64,000 bases of DNA from Ideonella sp. (GCA_015075165.1 JABTUY010000002.1:558001-622000), one strand, 5' to 3'. Shown: positions 9,701 to 19,523, counted from the first letter of the stretch. The notes: generated by a model from the sequence alone, not told the origin. Numbers and translations: made by a program.

Positions 9701-9760
9701 CGGGTTTGCGCTTGCTTCAACGCGAACTGCACTGCCCTTCGGCACTATGCTTGACGCAGC

Positions 9761-11362
9761 ATGAGCGCGACGCTGGAGGACACCGGGCTCGGTGCGATGG
9801 CACCGCTGCGCGACGCCACCTTCCGCATGCTGTGGGTCGCCTGGCTGGCGGCCAACATCTCGCTGTGGATGCACGATGTGTCGGCTGCCTGGCTGATGAC
9901 CACGCTGACCACCGACCCCGCGCTGGTGGCGCTGGTGCAGACCGCCTCGACGCTGCCGATGTTCCTGCTCGGGCTGCCCAGCGGCGCGCTGGCCGACATC
10001 GTCGACCGCCGGCGCTACTTCGCCGGCACGCAGTTGTGGGCGGCGTCGATCGCGCTCGTGCTGATGGTGCTGGCGCTGGCCGGTGCGCTGTCGGCGCCGC
10101 TGCTGTTGCTGCTGACCTTCCTCAACGGCATCACGATGGCGATGCGCTGGCCGGTGTTCGCCGCCATCGTGCCCGCCGTGGTGCCGCGGGCGCAGCTGTC
10201 GGCCGCGCTCGGACTCAACGGCGCGGCGATGAACGTGTCGCGCATCGTCGGGCCGGCGCTGGCCGGTGCGATCCTCGCCAGCGCCGGCAGTGCGCTGGTG
10301 TTCGCACTCAACGCGGTGATCTCGGTGGCGGCGTTCTTCACCATCCTGCGCTGGAAATCCGAGCGCAAGGAGAGCGCGCTGCCCGGCGAACGCTTCGTCG
10401 GCGCGATGCGCGTCGGCCTGCAATACCTGCGGCAGGCGCCGCGGCTGCAGATCACGCTGCTGCGCATCGCGCTGTTCATGCTGCAGGTGTCGGGCCTGAT
10501 GTCGCTGCTGCCGCTGCTGGCCAAGGAGTTGCCCGAGGGCGGCGCGGGCGCGTTCAGTGCGCTGCTCGGTGCCACCGGCCTCGGCGCGGTGGCGATGGTG
10601 ATCTACATGGGCCGGCTGCGCGACAGCATCGGCCGCAACCGCGTGGTCAGCGTCGGCGCGCTGCTGCACGCGGCCGCCGCAGCCGCCGCCGCGCTGGCAC
10701 CCAATCTGTGGCTGATGCTGCCGTGCCTGTTCGTCGCCGGCGGTGCGGTGATCCTCACTGCCAACTCGATCACCGTGGCCGCGCAGCTGATGCTGCCCGA
10801 CTGGGTGCGCGCACGCGGCATGGCGCTGTACCAGATGGCGCTGATGGGCGGTGGCGCGGCCGGTGCCGCGATCTGGGGCCATGTCGCGGTGGGCCTGCAG
10901 GTGCGCGACACCGTGCTGGCGTCGGCCGCGTTCGGCGTGCTCGCGGTGCTGCTGGCGCACCGTCTGTCGATCGAGCATGGCGACCCCGACGAGCACCTGC
11001 GGGTCGCGGTGTCGCCGCCGCCGGAGCCGGCGATTGCGATCGACGGCGAAGACGGCCCGGTGCTGGTGACGATCGAATACCAGATCGACCCGGCGCGAAC
11101 GACCGAGTTCGTCGCGGTGATGCAGCAGACCCGGCAGGCCCGGCTGCGCCAGGGTGCGCTCTCCTGGGGGTTGTTCCGCGACGCATCGGCGCCGGGGCGC
11201 TACGTGGAGTACTTCGTCGACGAGACCTGGTGGGAGCACCAGCGCCGACTCGAGCGCTTCACCGCCGGCGACGCCGGGCTGCGCGAGCGTCGCCTGGGTT
11301 TTCACATCGGCGCGCAGCCACCGGTGGTGCGGCGCTTGGTCGGCGAGTCGCTGCGCGACTGA
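9761..11362 (+). CDS. MFS_3 family exporter with C-terminal ABM-like domain
   Basis: 533 aa. Residues 1 to about 410 hold 12 predicted membrane helices of an MFS_3 (EntS-like, 'transmembrane secretion effector') transporter, including LGLPSGALADIVDRRR as loop 2-3. Residues about 430-533 form a soluble domain (VLVTIEYQIDPARTTEFVAVMQQ...YVEYFVDETWWEH) resembling antibiotic biosynthesis monooxygenase/dimeric alpha-beta barrel folds. This composite is known for the family. It likely exports small molecules; substrate unknown. Monocistronic by appearance. Confidence 0.88.
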   Translation: MSATLEDTGLGAMAPLRDATFRMLWVAWLAANISLWMHDVSAAWLMTTLTTDPALVALVQTASTLPMFLLGLPSGALADIVDRRRYFAGTQLWAASIALVLMVLALAGALSAPLLLLLTFLNGITMAMRWPVFAAIVPAVVPRAQLSAALGLNGAAMNVSRIVGPALAGAILASAGSALVFALNAVISVAAFFTILRWKSERKESALPGERFVGAMRVGLQYLRQAPRLQITLLRIALFMLQVSGLMSLLPLLAKELPEGGAGAFSALLGATGLGAVAMVIYMGRLRDSIGRNRVVSVGALLHAAAAAAAALAPNLWLMLPCLFVAGGAVILTANSITVAAQLMLPDWVRARGMALYQMALMGGGAAGAAIWGHVAVGLQVRDTVLASAAFGVLAVLLAHRLSIEHGDPDEHLRVAVSPPPEPAIAIDGEDGPVLVTIEYQIDPARTTEFVAVMQQTRQARLRQGALSWGLFRDASAPGRYVEYFVDETWWEHQRRLERFTAGDAGLRERRLGFHIGAQPPVVRRLVGESLRD

Positions 11363-11421
11363 CCCGCTGCAAGCTGCGGGCCGCACGATGCCCGACGGCA
11401 GCGATGGACGGCGCCGGGTTC

Positions 11422-11453
11422 GTCGTGCCGGGTGTGTCGTGCCGGGTGTGTCG
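11422..11453 (+). repeat. 14-bp tandem repeat upstream of the gamma-glutamyltransferase gene
   Basis: Bases 11422-11435 and 11436-11449 are identical 14-mers (unit GTCGTGCCGGGTGT) with the first 4 bases of a third copy following. It lies 43-74 bp before the start codon at 11496, where regulatory DNA would be. No function can be assigned. Confidence 0.75.
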
Positions 11454-11495
11454 AATAGCGAATACGATCGGCGCATCACCCGCAGCGAGAGTCCC

Positions 11496-13118
11496 ATGCA
11501 CGCCTTCGACTACAACGCCTCGTACCCCACCGTGCGCCGGCCGGTGTTCGCGCGCAACGTCGTCGCCACGTCGCACCCGCTGGCCGCGCAGGCCGGGTTG
11601 CGGGTGATCGCCTCCGGCGGCAACGCCGTCGACGGTGCCATCGCCGCCGCTGCCGTGATGACGCTGGTCGAGCCGTGCAGCAACGGCCTGGGCTCCGATG
11701 CGTTTTGCATCCTGTGGGACGGCAAGAAGCTGCACGGCCTCAACGCATCGGGCTGCGCACCGGCGCTTTGGACACCGCAGTACTTCCGTGACAAGTACGG
11801 CGCTGCGGCGCCGGCGCCGCCGGCGCGCGGCTGGGACTCGGTGACCGTGCCCGGCGCGGTGGCCGGCTGGGCCGCGATGAGCCGGCGCTTCGGCAAGCTG
11901 CCGTTCGCCGACGTGCTGGCGCCGGCGATCGAGATCGCCGAGCGCGGCTATGCGGTGCCGGTCATCGTGCAGCAGAAGTGGCAGCTCGCCTACGAGGTGA
12001 AGGAGCTGGTCTCGCAGCCGGGCTTCGCCGAGGTGTTTTTGCCGCGCGGCCGCGTGCCGGCGGTGGGCGAGCTGATGCGCATGCCCGGTGCCGCGAAGGC
12101 GCTGCGCGCGATCGCGCACAGCCACGGCGAGGCGTTCTATCGCGGCGAGATCGCGCAGGCCATCGACCGCCAGGCGCGTGCGCAAGGCGGCGCACTGCGC
12201 GCGGCCGATCTCGCCGGCTACGAGCCGCAGTGGATCGAGCCGATCGGCATCGACTACCGCGGCTATCGGCTGCACGAGATCCCGCCCAACGGGCAGGGCA
12301 TCGCGGCGCTGATCGCGCTGGGCATCCTCGAGCAGTTCGACCTCGGCGCGCTGCCGGTCGACGGCGTGGCCTCGCAGCACCTGCAGATCGAGGCGATGAA
12401 GCTCGGCTTCGCCGACACCTACCGCTATGTGGCCGAACCGTCGTCGATGACGGTCACGCCGGCGCAGATGCTCGACGCGGCCTACCTGAAGGCGCGCGCG
12501 AAGCTGATCGATCCCAAGCGCGCGCAGGCCTTCGATGCCGGCACGCCGCCGAAGGGCGGCACGATCTACCTCACCGCGGCCGACGAGAGCGGCATGATGG
12601 TCAGCTTCATCCAGAGCAACTACATGGGCTTCGGCTCCGGCGTGTGCGTGCCCGAGTGGGGCGTGAGCCTGCAGAACCGCGGCCACTGCTTCACGCTCGA
12701 TGCGAGCAGCTCGAACCTCGTCGGCCCGGGCAAGCGGCCGTTCCACACCATCATCCCGGCGTTCCTCACGAAGGACGGGCAGCCGCAGATGAGCTTCGGC
12801 GTGATGGGCGGCAACATGCAGCCGCAGGGGCATCTGCAGACGCTGGTGCGCATGCTCGACTACCGGCAGCACCCGCAGGCCGCGTGCGACGCGCCGCGCT
12901 GGCGCTTCGACGGCGGCCTGAGCGCCGAGGTCGAACCCGAGATGAATCGCGACGTTGTCGCCGGGTTGGTCGCGCTCGGCCACCGCATCGAGTCGAAGGC
13001 CGACAGCTACCAGGATCTCGGCGCCGGCCAGTTCATCTGGCGCTTGGGCGATCCGGCGGTCGAGGGCTACGTCGCGGCCAGCGATTCGCGGCGCGATGGG
13101 TTGGCGGCGGGGTTCTGA
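11496..13118 (+). CDS. Gamma-glutamyltransferase family Ntn hydrolase (YwrD-like, cytoplasmic)
   Basis: 540 aa from the ATG at 11496 (the frame is open further upstream but only over non-coding-looking sequence). Family features: N-terminal ATSHPLAAQAGLRVIASGGNAVDGAIAAAAVM, EPCSNGLGSDAF, and GGTIYL with Thr356 as the probable autocleavage site and nucleophile, which would split the chain into about 355- and 185-residue subunits; the C-terminal half has GKRPFHTIIPAF and FGVMGGNMQPQGHLQ. There is no signal peptide, unlike periplasmic GGT, so a cytoplasmic gamma-glutamyl hydrolase/acylase is likely. Exact substrate unknown. Confidence 0.88.
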   Translation: MHAFDYNASYPTVRRPVFARNVVATSHPLAAQAGLRVIASGGNAVDGAIAAAAVMTLVEPCSNGLGSDAFCILWDGKKLHGLNASGCAPALWTPQYFRDKYGAAAPAPPARGWDSVTVPGAVAGWAAMSRRFGKLPFADVLAPAIEIAERGYAVPVIVQQKWQLAYEVKELVSQPGFAEVFLPRGRVPAVGELMRMPGAAKALRAIAHSHGEAFYRGEIAQAIDRQARAQGGALRAADLAGYEPQWIEPIGIDYRGYRLHEIPPNGQGIAALIALGILEQFDLGALPVDGVASQHLQIEAMKLGFADTYRYVAEPSSMTVTPAQMLDAAYLKARAKLIDPKRAQAFDAGTPPKGGTIYLTAADESGMMVSFIQSNYMGFGSGVCVPEWGVSLQNRGHCFTLDASSSNLVGPGKRPFHTIIPAFLTKDGQPQMSFGVMGGNMQPQGHLQTLVRMLDYRQHPQAACDAPRWRFDGGLSAEVEPEMNRDVVAGLVALGHRIESKADSYQDLGAGQFIWRLGDPAVEGYVAASDSRRDGLAAGF

Positions 13119-13224
13119 AAGCGAGTCGCAATCGATCGAGTTGATCGCCAACGGTGGATCGCTGGGAGGGCTGCGTTGCAGGCTCCGAGGTCCTCGGTGC
13201 TTCGAAGCCTTCGCCCATCGGAGC

Positions 13225-13341
13225 GAGGCCGAGGCCACCGGGTGACCGGCTGCCTCCGTGTCCTCCGCGCTCAGGCTGCTCTCGCAGCCTGAGCGCTCCT
13301 CCTTAACCTACGGCAGCCGGTCACCCGGCGTCCTCGGCCTT
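13225..13341. repeat. Long nested palindromic repeat (copy A)
   Basis: Part of a 493-bp gene-free stretch (13119-13611). The outer arms, about 13225-13254 and 13312-13341, are complementary over most of 30 bases; GGTGACCGGCTGCC at 13241-13254 pairs perfectly with 13312-13325. Between them sits a perfect 10-bp stem, GCTCAGGCTG / CAGCCTGAGC. Bases 13250-13292 are identical over 43 positions to 20623-20665 (copy B). This is a dispersed REP/BIME-like or MITE-like element, not coding. Confidence 0.8.
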
Positions 13342-13411
13342 GGCATGACCGCGCGCACGCGATGTGCACTGAAGATCGCGTGCGTGCGGTCTCGAACGAG
13401 CGGCGCGGCGG

Positions 13412-13493
13412 GCCGGCCTGTTGTGCGCAAGTGAAGGAAGGAGGCCCGGGCGGGAGCCCCGGGCCGGGGGGACATGGAGCACAACAGGCCGGC
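13412..13493. repeat. Inverted repeat upstream of the RND efflux operon
   Basis: A perfect 15-bp inverted repeat (GCCGGCCTGTTGTGC at 13412-13426 and its complement at 13479-13493) encloses a second GC-rich palindrome around GCCCGGG...CCCGGGC. It ends about 120 bp before the adaptor start. It may be an operator, part of the neighbouring repeat element, or an mRNA structure; sequence alone does not decide. No regulator gene adjoins the operon. Confidence 0.65.
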
Positions 13494-13611
13494 GCCGTCG
13501 CGGCGCGGACGCTCAGCAGGTCGCACGGCGAAGCCCCGTGCCGACGCCGCCGATGGCTTGCCCTTATCATCGCCCGCTGATTTCCACCCCTGCATCGTGC
13601 CGCGTCTCGCG

Positions 13612-14892
13612 ATGAGATTGCTTTCCCCGACTGTTGTTCGCTCGCTGCTTGGCTCACCGCGCATCGTGGTCGCATTGATCGCGGCAGCGCTCGCGGCGTG
13701 TGGCGGCGGCAACTCGGGCAGCGCCGCCGCCAACGGGAGCTCCGGCCGGCAGGCGCCGCCGCCGCCGGCGGTGGGCGTGGTCACGGTGCAGCCGCGCGCG
13801 GTGCCGCTGCAGACCGAACTGCCCGGCCGCGTCGAGGCGCTGCGCGTGGCGCAGGTGCGCGCGCGCGTCAACGGCGTGGTGCTGAAGCGGCTGTTCGTCG
13901 AAGGCAGCGACGTCAAGGCCGGCCAGCCGTTGTTCCAGATCGACCCGGCGCCGTACCAGGCCGCCTTGAGCGCGGCGCAGGCCACGCTGGCCAAGGCACG
14001 CGCCAACCGCGAGATGACGACCGAGCTGGCCGCGCGCTACAAGCCGCTGGCCGAGGCCAAGGCGATCAGCGCGCAGGACTACGTCAACGCCGAGGCTGCG
14101 CGCCGGCAGTCGGAGGCCGACGTGGCCGGCGCGCAGGCGGCGGTGCAGACCGCGCAGCTCAACCTGGCCTATGCGCACGTGACGGCGCCGATCGCCGGGC
14201 GTATCGGCCGCGCCGCGGTGACCGAAGGCGCGCTGGTCAGCGCGGCCGAGGGCACGCTGCTGGCCACGGTGCAGCAGATCGGCACGGTGTACGTCAACTT
14301 CACGCAGCCCGACACCGAGGTGCTGAAGCTGCGCCGGCTGATGGCGGCCGACAAGCTGCGCAAGCTGCCGCACGGCGCCGGCGAGGTGCGCGTGGTGCTC
14401 GGCGACGGCAGTGAACTGCCGCGTCCGGGCAAGCTGCTGTTCACCGACCTCTCGGTCGACCCCGGTTCGGGCCAGGTCACGCTGCGCGCCGAGGTGCCCA
14501 ACCCCGACGGCCTGCTGCTGCCCGGCCAGTACGTGCGCGTGCGCCTCGCGCAGGCCGAATTGCCGTCGGCGATGGTGGTGCCGCAGCAGGCGGTGACGCG
14601 TGGCGGCGATGGCGACACCGTGCTGGTGGTCGGGCCTGAGAACAAGCCGCAGCCGCGCACCGTGAAGCTCGGCGGTGTCAGTGGCAACGACTGGGTCGTG
14701 CTGTCGGGCCTGGCCGCTGGTGACCTCGTGATCGTCGACGGCTTCCAGAAGATGATGGTGCCCGGCGCGTCGGTCAACCCGGTGCCGTGGGTGCCGCGCG
14801 CGGCTTCGGCACCGGCCGCGGCAGCGGCGGCTGCATCCGCGACGCCGGCGACCGTGCCCGCGGCCCCAGCGGCATCCGGCCGCGCGTCCTGA
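13612..14892 (+). CDS. RND efflux periplasmic adaptor lipoprotein (MexA/AcrA-like)
   Basis: 426 aa from the ATG at 13612; upstream in-frame codons to 13474 fall in the palindromic region and are rejected. The lipoprotein signal has lipobox LAAC. Then come the membrane-proximal/lipoyl halves (VGVVTVQPRAVPLQTELPGRV... and AYAHVTAPIAGRIGRAAVTEGALV), a coiled hairpin between them (about 95-160), beta-barrel region (GQYVRVRLAQAELPSAMVVPQQAV), and an Ala/Pro-rich tail. It links the inner-membrane pump to the outer-membrane channel. First gene of a three-gene efflux operon (9 bp to the pump gene). Confidence 0.95.
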   Translation: MRLLSPTVVRSLLGSPRIVVALIAAALAACGGGNSGSAAANGSSGRQAPPPPAVGVVTVQPRAVPLQTELPGRVEALRVAQVRARVNGVVLKRLFVEGSDVKAGQPLFQIDPAPYQAALSAAQATLAKARANREMTTELAARYKPLAEAKAISAQDYVNAEAARRQSEADVAGAQAAVQTAQLNLAYAHVTAPIAGRIGRAAVTEGALVSAAEGTLLATVQQIGTVYVNFTQPDTEVLKLRRLMAADKLRKLPHGAGEVRVVLGDGSELPRPGKLLFTDLSVDPGSGQVTLRAEVPNPDGLLLPGQYVRVRLAQAELPSAMVVPQQAVTRGGDGDTVLVVGPENKPQPRTVKLGGVSGNDWVVLSGLAAGDLVIVDGFQKMMVPGASVNPVPWVPRAASAPAAAAAAASATPATVPAAPAASGRAS

Positions 14893-14901
14893 GCGGGCCG
14901 C

Positions 14902-17900
14902 ATGGCGCGCTTCTTCATCGACCGCCCGATCTTCGCGTGGGTGATCGCGCTCGCGCTGCTGGTGGCCGGCGGCGTGTCGGTGCGGCTGCTGCCGATCGCG
15001 CAGTACCCGAGCGTGGCGCCGCCGTCGCTGCGCGTCAGCGCGTTCTACCCCGGCGCGTCGGCGCAGACGCTCGAGGAGAGCGTGCTCAGCGTGATCGAGC
15101 AGGAGATGAACGGCTCGCCCGGCCTGATCTACATGGAGTCGGTGGCGCAGGCCAACGGCGCGGGCTCGATCACGCTCACCTTCGAGACCGGCACCAACGC
15201 CGACCTGGCGCAGGTCGACGTGCAGAACCGCCTCAGCCGCGCCGCGCCGCGGCTGCCGGCGTCGGTGACGCAGCAGGGCGTGCGCGTCGACAAGGCGCGC
15301 AGCAACTTTTTGATGTTCACGATCCTGTCGTCGACCGACGGATCGTTCGATCCGGTCGCGCTGGGCGACTATGCATCGCGCAACGTCGTGCCCGAGCTCC
15401 AGCGCATTCCCGGTGTCGGGCAGGCGCAGTTGTTCGGCACCGAACGCGCGATGCGCATCTGGATCGACCCGGCCAAGCTGATGGGCTACGGCCTGTCGAC
15501 CGGCGAGGTCAACGCCGCGATCCGCGGCCAGAACGCGCAGGTGTCCTCCGGCACGATGGGCGACCTGCCGATCGTGCAGGGCCAGCAGATCAGCGCCACG
15601 GTGGTCGTCGACGGCCAGCTCGACAGCGTGGAGGCGTTCGGCAACATCGTGCTGCGCGCCAACACCGATGGTTCCACCGTGCGGTTGCGCGACGTGGCAC
15701 GCATCGAGCTCGGCAGCCAGAGCTATGCCACCTCGGCGCGGCTGAACGGCCAGCCGTCCACCGGCATCGGCGTGCAGCTCTCGCCCACCGGCAATGCGCT
15801 GGCCACCGCCACCGCGATCCACGCGCGCATGCAGGAGCTGTCGAAGTTCTTCCCCAAGGGCATGAAGTACGAGATCCCGTACGACAGCTCGAACTTCATC
15901 CGCATCTCGATCCGGCAGGTGGTCGAGACGCTGCTCGAGGCGATGGCGCTGGTGGTGCTGGTGATGTTCGTGTTCCTGCAGAGCCTGCGCTACACACTGA
16001 TCCCGGCCATCGTGGTGCCGGTGGCGCTGGCCGGTGCCTTCACGCTGATGGCCGCGCTCGGCTTCTCGATCAACGTGCTGACCATGTTCGCGATGGTGCT
16101 GGCCGTCGGCATCCTGGTCGACGACGCGATCGTGGTGATCGAGAACGTCGAGCGCATCATGAGCGAAGAGGGGCTCGGTCCACGCGAGGCCACGCGCAAG
16201 GCGATGGGCCAGATCACCGCAGCGATCGTCGGCATCACCGTGACGCTGGCGGCGGTGTTCATCCCGATGGCGTTCTTTCCCGGCTCGGTGGGCAACATCT
16301 ACCGCCAGTTCTCGCTGGTGATGGTCAGCTCGATGGCGTTCTCGGCCTTCCTCGCGCTGTCGCTGACGCCGGCGCTGTGCGCCACGCTGCTCAACCCGGT
16401 GGCGGCCGGCCACCACCTCGAGAAGCGCGGCCCGTTCGGCTGGTTCAACCGCGGCTTCAAGCGCACCACGCACGGCTACGAGGGCATGGTGGCGCGGCTG
16501 CTGAAGCACGTGGGCCGCATGATGATCGTGTTCGTGCTGCTGGTGGCGCTGGTGGTGTGGCTGTTCGTTCGCCTGCCGGCGTCGTTCCTGCCCAACGAGG
16601 ACCAGGGCTATCTGGTGGTCAACGTGCAGCTGCCGCCGGGCGCCACGCAGGGCCGCACGCTGGCGGTGATGCAGCAGGTCGAGGGCTTCATGCTGAAGCA
16701 GCCCGAGGTGCAGGGCATGGTCAGCGTGATGGGCTTCAGCTTCTCGGGCCAGGGCCAGAATGCCGGTCTCGCGTTCGTGACGCTGAAGGACTGGAGCGAG
16801 CGCAAGGGCCCCGAGCACTCCTCGCACGCGCTGGCCGCGCGCGCGTTCGGCGCGCTGATGGGCGTGCGCGACGCCTTCATCTTCGCGCTCGCGCCGCCGT
16901 CGATCCCCGAGCTCGGCACCGCCACCGGCTTCAACTTCCGCCTGCAGGATCGCGGCGGCAACGGCCATGCGGCGCTGCTGGCGGCGCGCAACCAGCTGCT
17001 CGGCCTGGCCGGCCAGAGCCAGGTGCTGGCCGGCGTGCGGCCCGACGGCCTGGAGGACGCGCCGCAGCTGCAGCTCGAGATCGACCGCGACCGCGCGGCG
17101 GCGCAGGGCGTGTCGTTCGACGCCATCAACGCAGCGCTGTCGACCGCGCTCGGCTCGACCTACGTCAACGATTTTCCGAACCACGGCCGTCTGCAGCGCG
17201 TGGTGGTGCAGGCCGACGCGCCGGCGCGCATGCAGCCCGACGACCTGCTGAATCTGAGCGCGATCAACGCGCGCGGCAAGCTGGTGCCGCTGTCGTCGTT
17301 CGCCACCACGCGCTGGGTGGTCGGGCCGATGCAGACCATCCGCTACAACGGCTACCCGGCGATGCGCATCGCCGGCGACGCGGCGCCGGGCCACAGCACC
17401 GGCGAGGCGATGGCCGAGATGGAGCGGCTGGCCGCGCAGCTGCCGCCGGGCTTCGCCTACGAGTGGACCGGCCTGTCGCGCGAAGAGCAGCTCGCCGGCG
17501 CTCAGACCACCGCGCTGATCGTGTTCTCGCTGCTGGCGGTGTTCCTCGCGCTGGCGGCGCTGTACGAGAGCTGGAGCATCCCGGTGGCGGTGATGCTGGT
17601 GGTGCCGCTGGGCGTGCTCGGCGCGATCCTCGGCGTCACACTGCGTGGCATGCCCAACGACGTGTTCTTCAAGGTCGGTCTGATCGCGGTGATCGGCCTG
17701 TCGTCGAAGAACGCGATCCTGATCATCGAGTTCGCGAAAGACCTGCACGCGCAAGGCAAGGGTCTGGTCGAGGCGACGCTCGAGGCCGTCCACCTGCGCT
17801 TCCGACCGATCCTGATGACCTCGATCGCGTTCATCTTCGGCGTCATGCCGCTGGTGCTGGCGTCGAGCGCCAGCGCCAACAGCCAGCGCGCGATCGGCAC

Positions 17901-18111
17901 CGGCGTGGTGGCCGGCATGATCAGTGCCACCGTGCTGGCGGTGTTCTTCGTGCCGGCGTTCTTCGTCTTCATCCGCCGCATCTTCAAGGGCAGCGAGCGG
18001 CAGCGGAAGATGTACGCGCACGAGTTGGGCAACGGCGGCGCGGCGCCGGCGGCCGCGGTCCCGTCGGGCGGCCGCGCCGCCGCCCCGGGTGACCACGCGG
18101 GCAAGTCGTGA
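14902..18111 (+). CDS. RND multidrug efflux transporter (HAE1, AcrB/MexB-like)
   Basis: 1069 aa, standard HAE1 length. N-terminus MARFFIDRPIFAWVIA; TM4 proton-relay Asp pair in GILVDDAIVVIENVERI (AcrB D407/D408 equivalents); TM10 Lys in SSKNAILIIEFAKDL. Two large periplasmic loops and 12 membrane helices follow the family layout. It would export hydrophobic compounds by proton exchange in a complex with the upstream adaptor and downstream channel. Its stop overlaps the channel gene's start by 1 bp. Confidence 0.96.
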   Translation: MARFFIDRPIFAWVIALALLVAGGVSVRLLPIAQYPSVAPPSLRVSAFYPGASAQTLEESVLSVIEQEMNGSPGLIYMESVAQANGAGSITLTFETGTNADLAQVDVQNRLSRAAPRLPASVTQQGVRVDKARSNFLMFTILSSTDGSFDPVALGDYASRNVVPELQRIPGVGQAQLFGTERAMRIWIDPAKLMGYGLSTGEVNAAIRGQNAQVSSGTMGDLPIVQGQQISATVVVDGQLDSVEAFGNIVLRANTDGSTVRLRDVARIELGSQSYATSARLNGQPSTGIGVQLSPTGNALATATAIHARMQELSKFFPKGMKYEIPYDSSNFIRISIRQVVETLLEAMALVVLVMFVFLQSLRYTLIPAIVVPVALAGAFTLMAALGFSINVLTMFAMVLAVGILVDDAIVVIENVERIMSEEGLGPREATRKAMGQITAAIVGITVTLAAVFIPMAFFPGSVGNIYRQFSLVMVSSMAFSAFLALSLTPALCATLLNPVAAGHHLEKRGPFGWFNRGFKRTTHGYEGMVARLLKHVGRMMIVFVLLVALVVWLFVRLPASFLPNEDQGYLVVNVQLPPGATQGRTLAVMQQVEGFMLKQPEVQGMVSVMGFSFSGQGQNAGLAFVTLKDWSERKGPEHSSHALAARAFGALMGVRDAFIFALAPPSIPELGTATGFNFRLQDRGGNGHAALLAARNQLLGLAGQSQVLAGVRPDGLEDAPQLQLEIDRDRAAAQGVSFDAINAALSTALGSTYVNDFPNHGRLQRVVVQADAPARMQPDDLLNLSAINARGKLVPLSSFATTRWVVGPMQTIRYNGYPAMRIAGDAAPGHSTGEAMAEMERLAAQLPPGFAYEWTGLSREEQLAGAQTTALIVFSLLAVFLALAALYESWSIPVAVMLVVPLGVLGAILGVTLRGMPNDVFFKVGLIAVIGLSSKNAILIIEFAKDLHAQGKGLVEATLEAVHLRFRPILMTSIAFIFGVMPLVLASSASANSQRAIGTGVVAGMISATVLAVFFVPAFFVFIRRIFKGSERQRKMYAHELGNGGAAPAAAVPSGGRAAAPGDHAGKS

Positions 18112-19523
18112 TGCGCAGGCTGCATGCGTGGACGATCGCCGCCGCGGCCGTGCCGCTGGCCGCGTGCATGTCGCTGGCACCGCAGTACGAGCTGCCGCCG
18201 CTGCCGGTGGCCGAGCGCTTTGCCGGTGCGCCCGAGGCCACGGCCGGCGCGCCGGCGGTGTCCGACCTCGATTGGCGCCAGGTGTTCACCGATGCGCGGC
18301 TGCAGCGGTTGATCGAGCTGGCGCTGGCCAACAACCGCGACCTGCGCGTGGCCGCGCTCAACGTCGAGCAGGCCAGTGCGCGCGCGCAGGTGCAGCGCGC
18401 CAGCCTGCTGCCCACCGTGGCCGCCGGCATCAGCGCCTCGCGCCAGCCGCTGCCCGATGGCCGGCACAACGAGGTCTACAGCGCCGGCGTGCTGGTGCCG
18501 AGCTACGAGCTTGATTTCTTCGGCCGCCTGCGCAGCCTGAGCGAGGCCGCGCAGGCGCAGGCGCTGGCCGCCGAGCAGGGCCGCCGCACGATGCAGATCG
18601 CGCTGGTGGCGGCGGTGGCGGCCAACCACCTCGCACTGCTGGCCGACACCGAGCTGCTGGCGCTGACGCAGCGCACCTACGAAACGCGCGTCGAGACGCT
18701 GCGGCTGGTCAAGCTGCGTTTCGACGCCGGCACCGCGAGCGAGCTCGACTACCAGGGCGCGCAATCGCTGGTGGCCAATGCGCGTGCCACGCTGGCGCAG
18801 CAGCAGCGACAGCGTGCGCTCGACGAGAACAACCTCGTGCTGCTGGTGGGCCAGCCGCTGCCGGCCGACCTGCCCGGCGGCGCGCCGACACTGGAGACGA
18901 CCGCCGCCATGCCCGAGCTGCCGGTGGGCCTGCCGGCCGAGGTGCTGCGCCGGCGGCCCGACATCCGCGCCGCCGAGCAGCAGCTGATCGCGGCCCACTT
19001 CAACATCGGTGCCGCGCGCGCCGCGTTCTTTCCGAGCGTGACGCTCACCGCCAGCGCGGGCAGCGTCAGCAGCGAGTTGTCGGGGTTGTTCAAGGGTGGC
19101 TCGTGGGGCTGGGGCGTGGCACCGCAGCTGCTGCAGACGCTGTTCGATTCCGGCCGCAACAGCGCCAACGCGCGCATCGCCGAGGCCGGCCGCGACATCG
19201 CGCTGGCGCAGTACGACAAAGCGGTGCAGAGCGCGTTTCGCGAAGTGGCCGACGCGCTGGCCGGCCGCGCCACGCTGGTGGAGCAATCCCGCGCGCTGCA
19301 GGAGCAGACCGCCGCCGATGGCGCACGGCTGCGCCTGGCCGAGCTGCGCTACCGCAACGGCGTGGCCTCGAGCCTCGACCTGCTCGACGCGCAGCGCTCG
19401 CTGTTCGCGAGCCAGCAGCAGGCCGTGCTGGCGCAACTGGCGCGCATGCAGAACCAGGTGTCGCTGTACAAGGCGCTCGGCGGCGGCTGGAGCGCCGACG
19501 CGGCCACCGCCGCGACGCGGTGA
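18111..19523 (+). CDS. Outer-membrane efflux lipoprotein (OprM/NodT family)
   Basis: 470 aa from the ATG at 18111; a GTG one codon earlier is possible. The lipoprotein signal has lipobox LAAC near residue 20. Two OEP repeats follow, with signatures LDWRQVFTDARLQRLIELALANNRDL, YELDFFGRLRS, EVLRRRPDIRAAEQQLIAA and FREVADALAGR. Forms the TolC-like trimeric channel for the preceding pump. Its stop overlaps the EamA gene (GTGA), suggesting the latter shares the transcript. Confidence 0.95.
   Translation: MRRLHAWTIAAAAVPLAACMSLAPQYELPPLPVAERFAGAPEATAGAPAVSDLDWRQVFTDARLQRLIELALANNRDLRVAALNVEQASARAQVQRASLLPTVAAGISASRQPLPDGRHNEVYSAGVLVPSYELDFFGRLRSLSEAAQAQALAAEQGRRTMQIALVAAVAANHLALLADTELLALTQRTYETRVETLRLVKLRFDAGTASELDYQGAQSLVANARATLAQQQRQRALDENNLVLLVGQPLPADLPGGAPTLETTAAMPELPVGLPAEVLRRRPDIRAAEQQLIAAHFNIGAARAAFFPSVTLTASAGSVSSELSGLFKGGSWGWGVAPQLLQTLFDSGRNSANARIAEAGRDIALAQYDKAVQSAFREVADALAGRATLVEQSRALQEQTAADGARLRLAELRYRNGVASSLDLLDAQRSLFASQQQAVLAQLARMQNQVSLYKALGGGWSADAATAATR

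Noticed and set aside
13654-18180. 1508-codon open frame antisense to the RND genes
   Set aside because: High GC with strong third-position bias creates long antisense frames; the sense genes have full family motifs and the antisense product is His/Arg low complexity.
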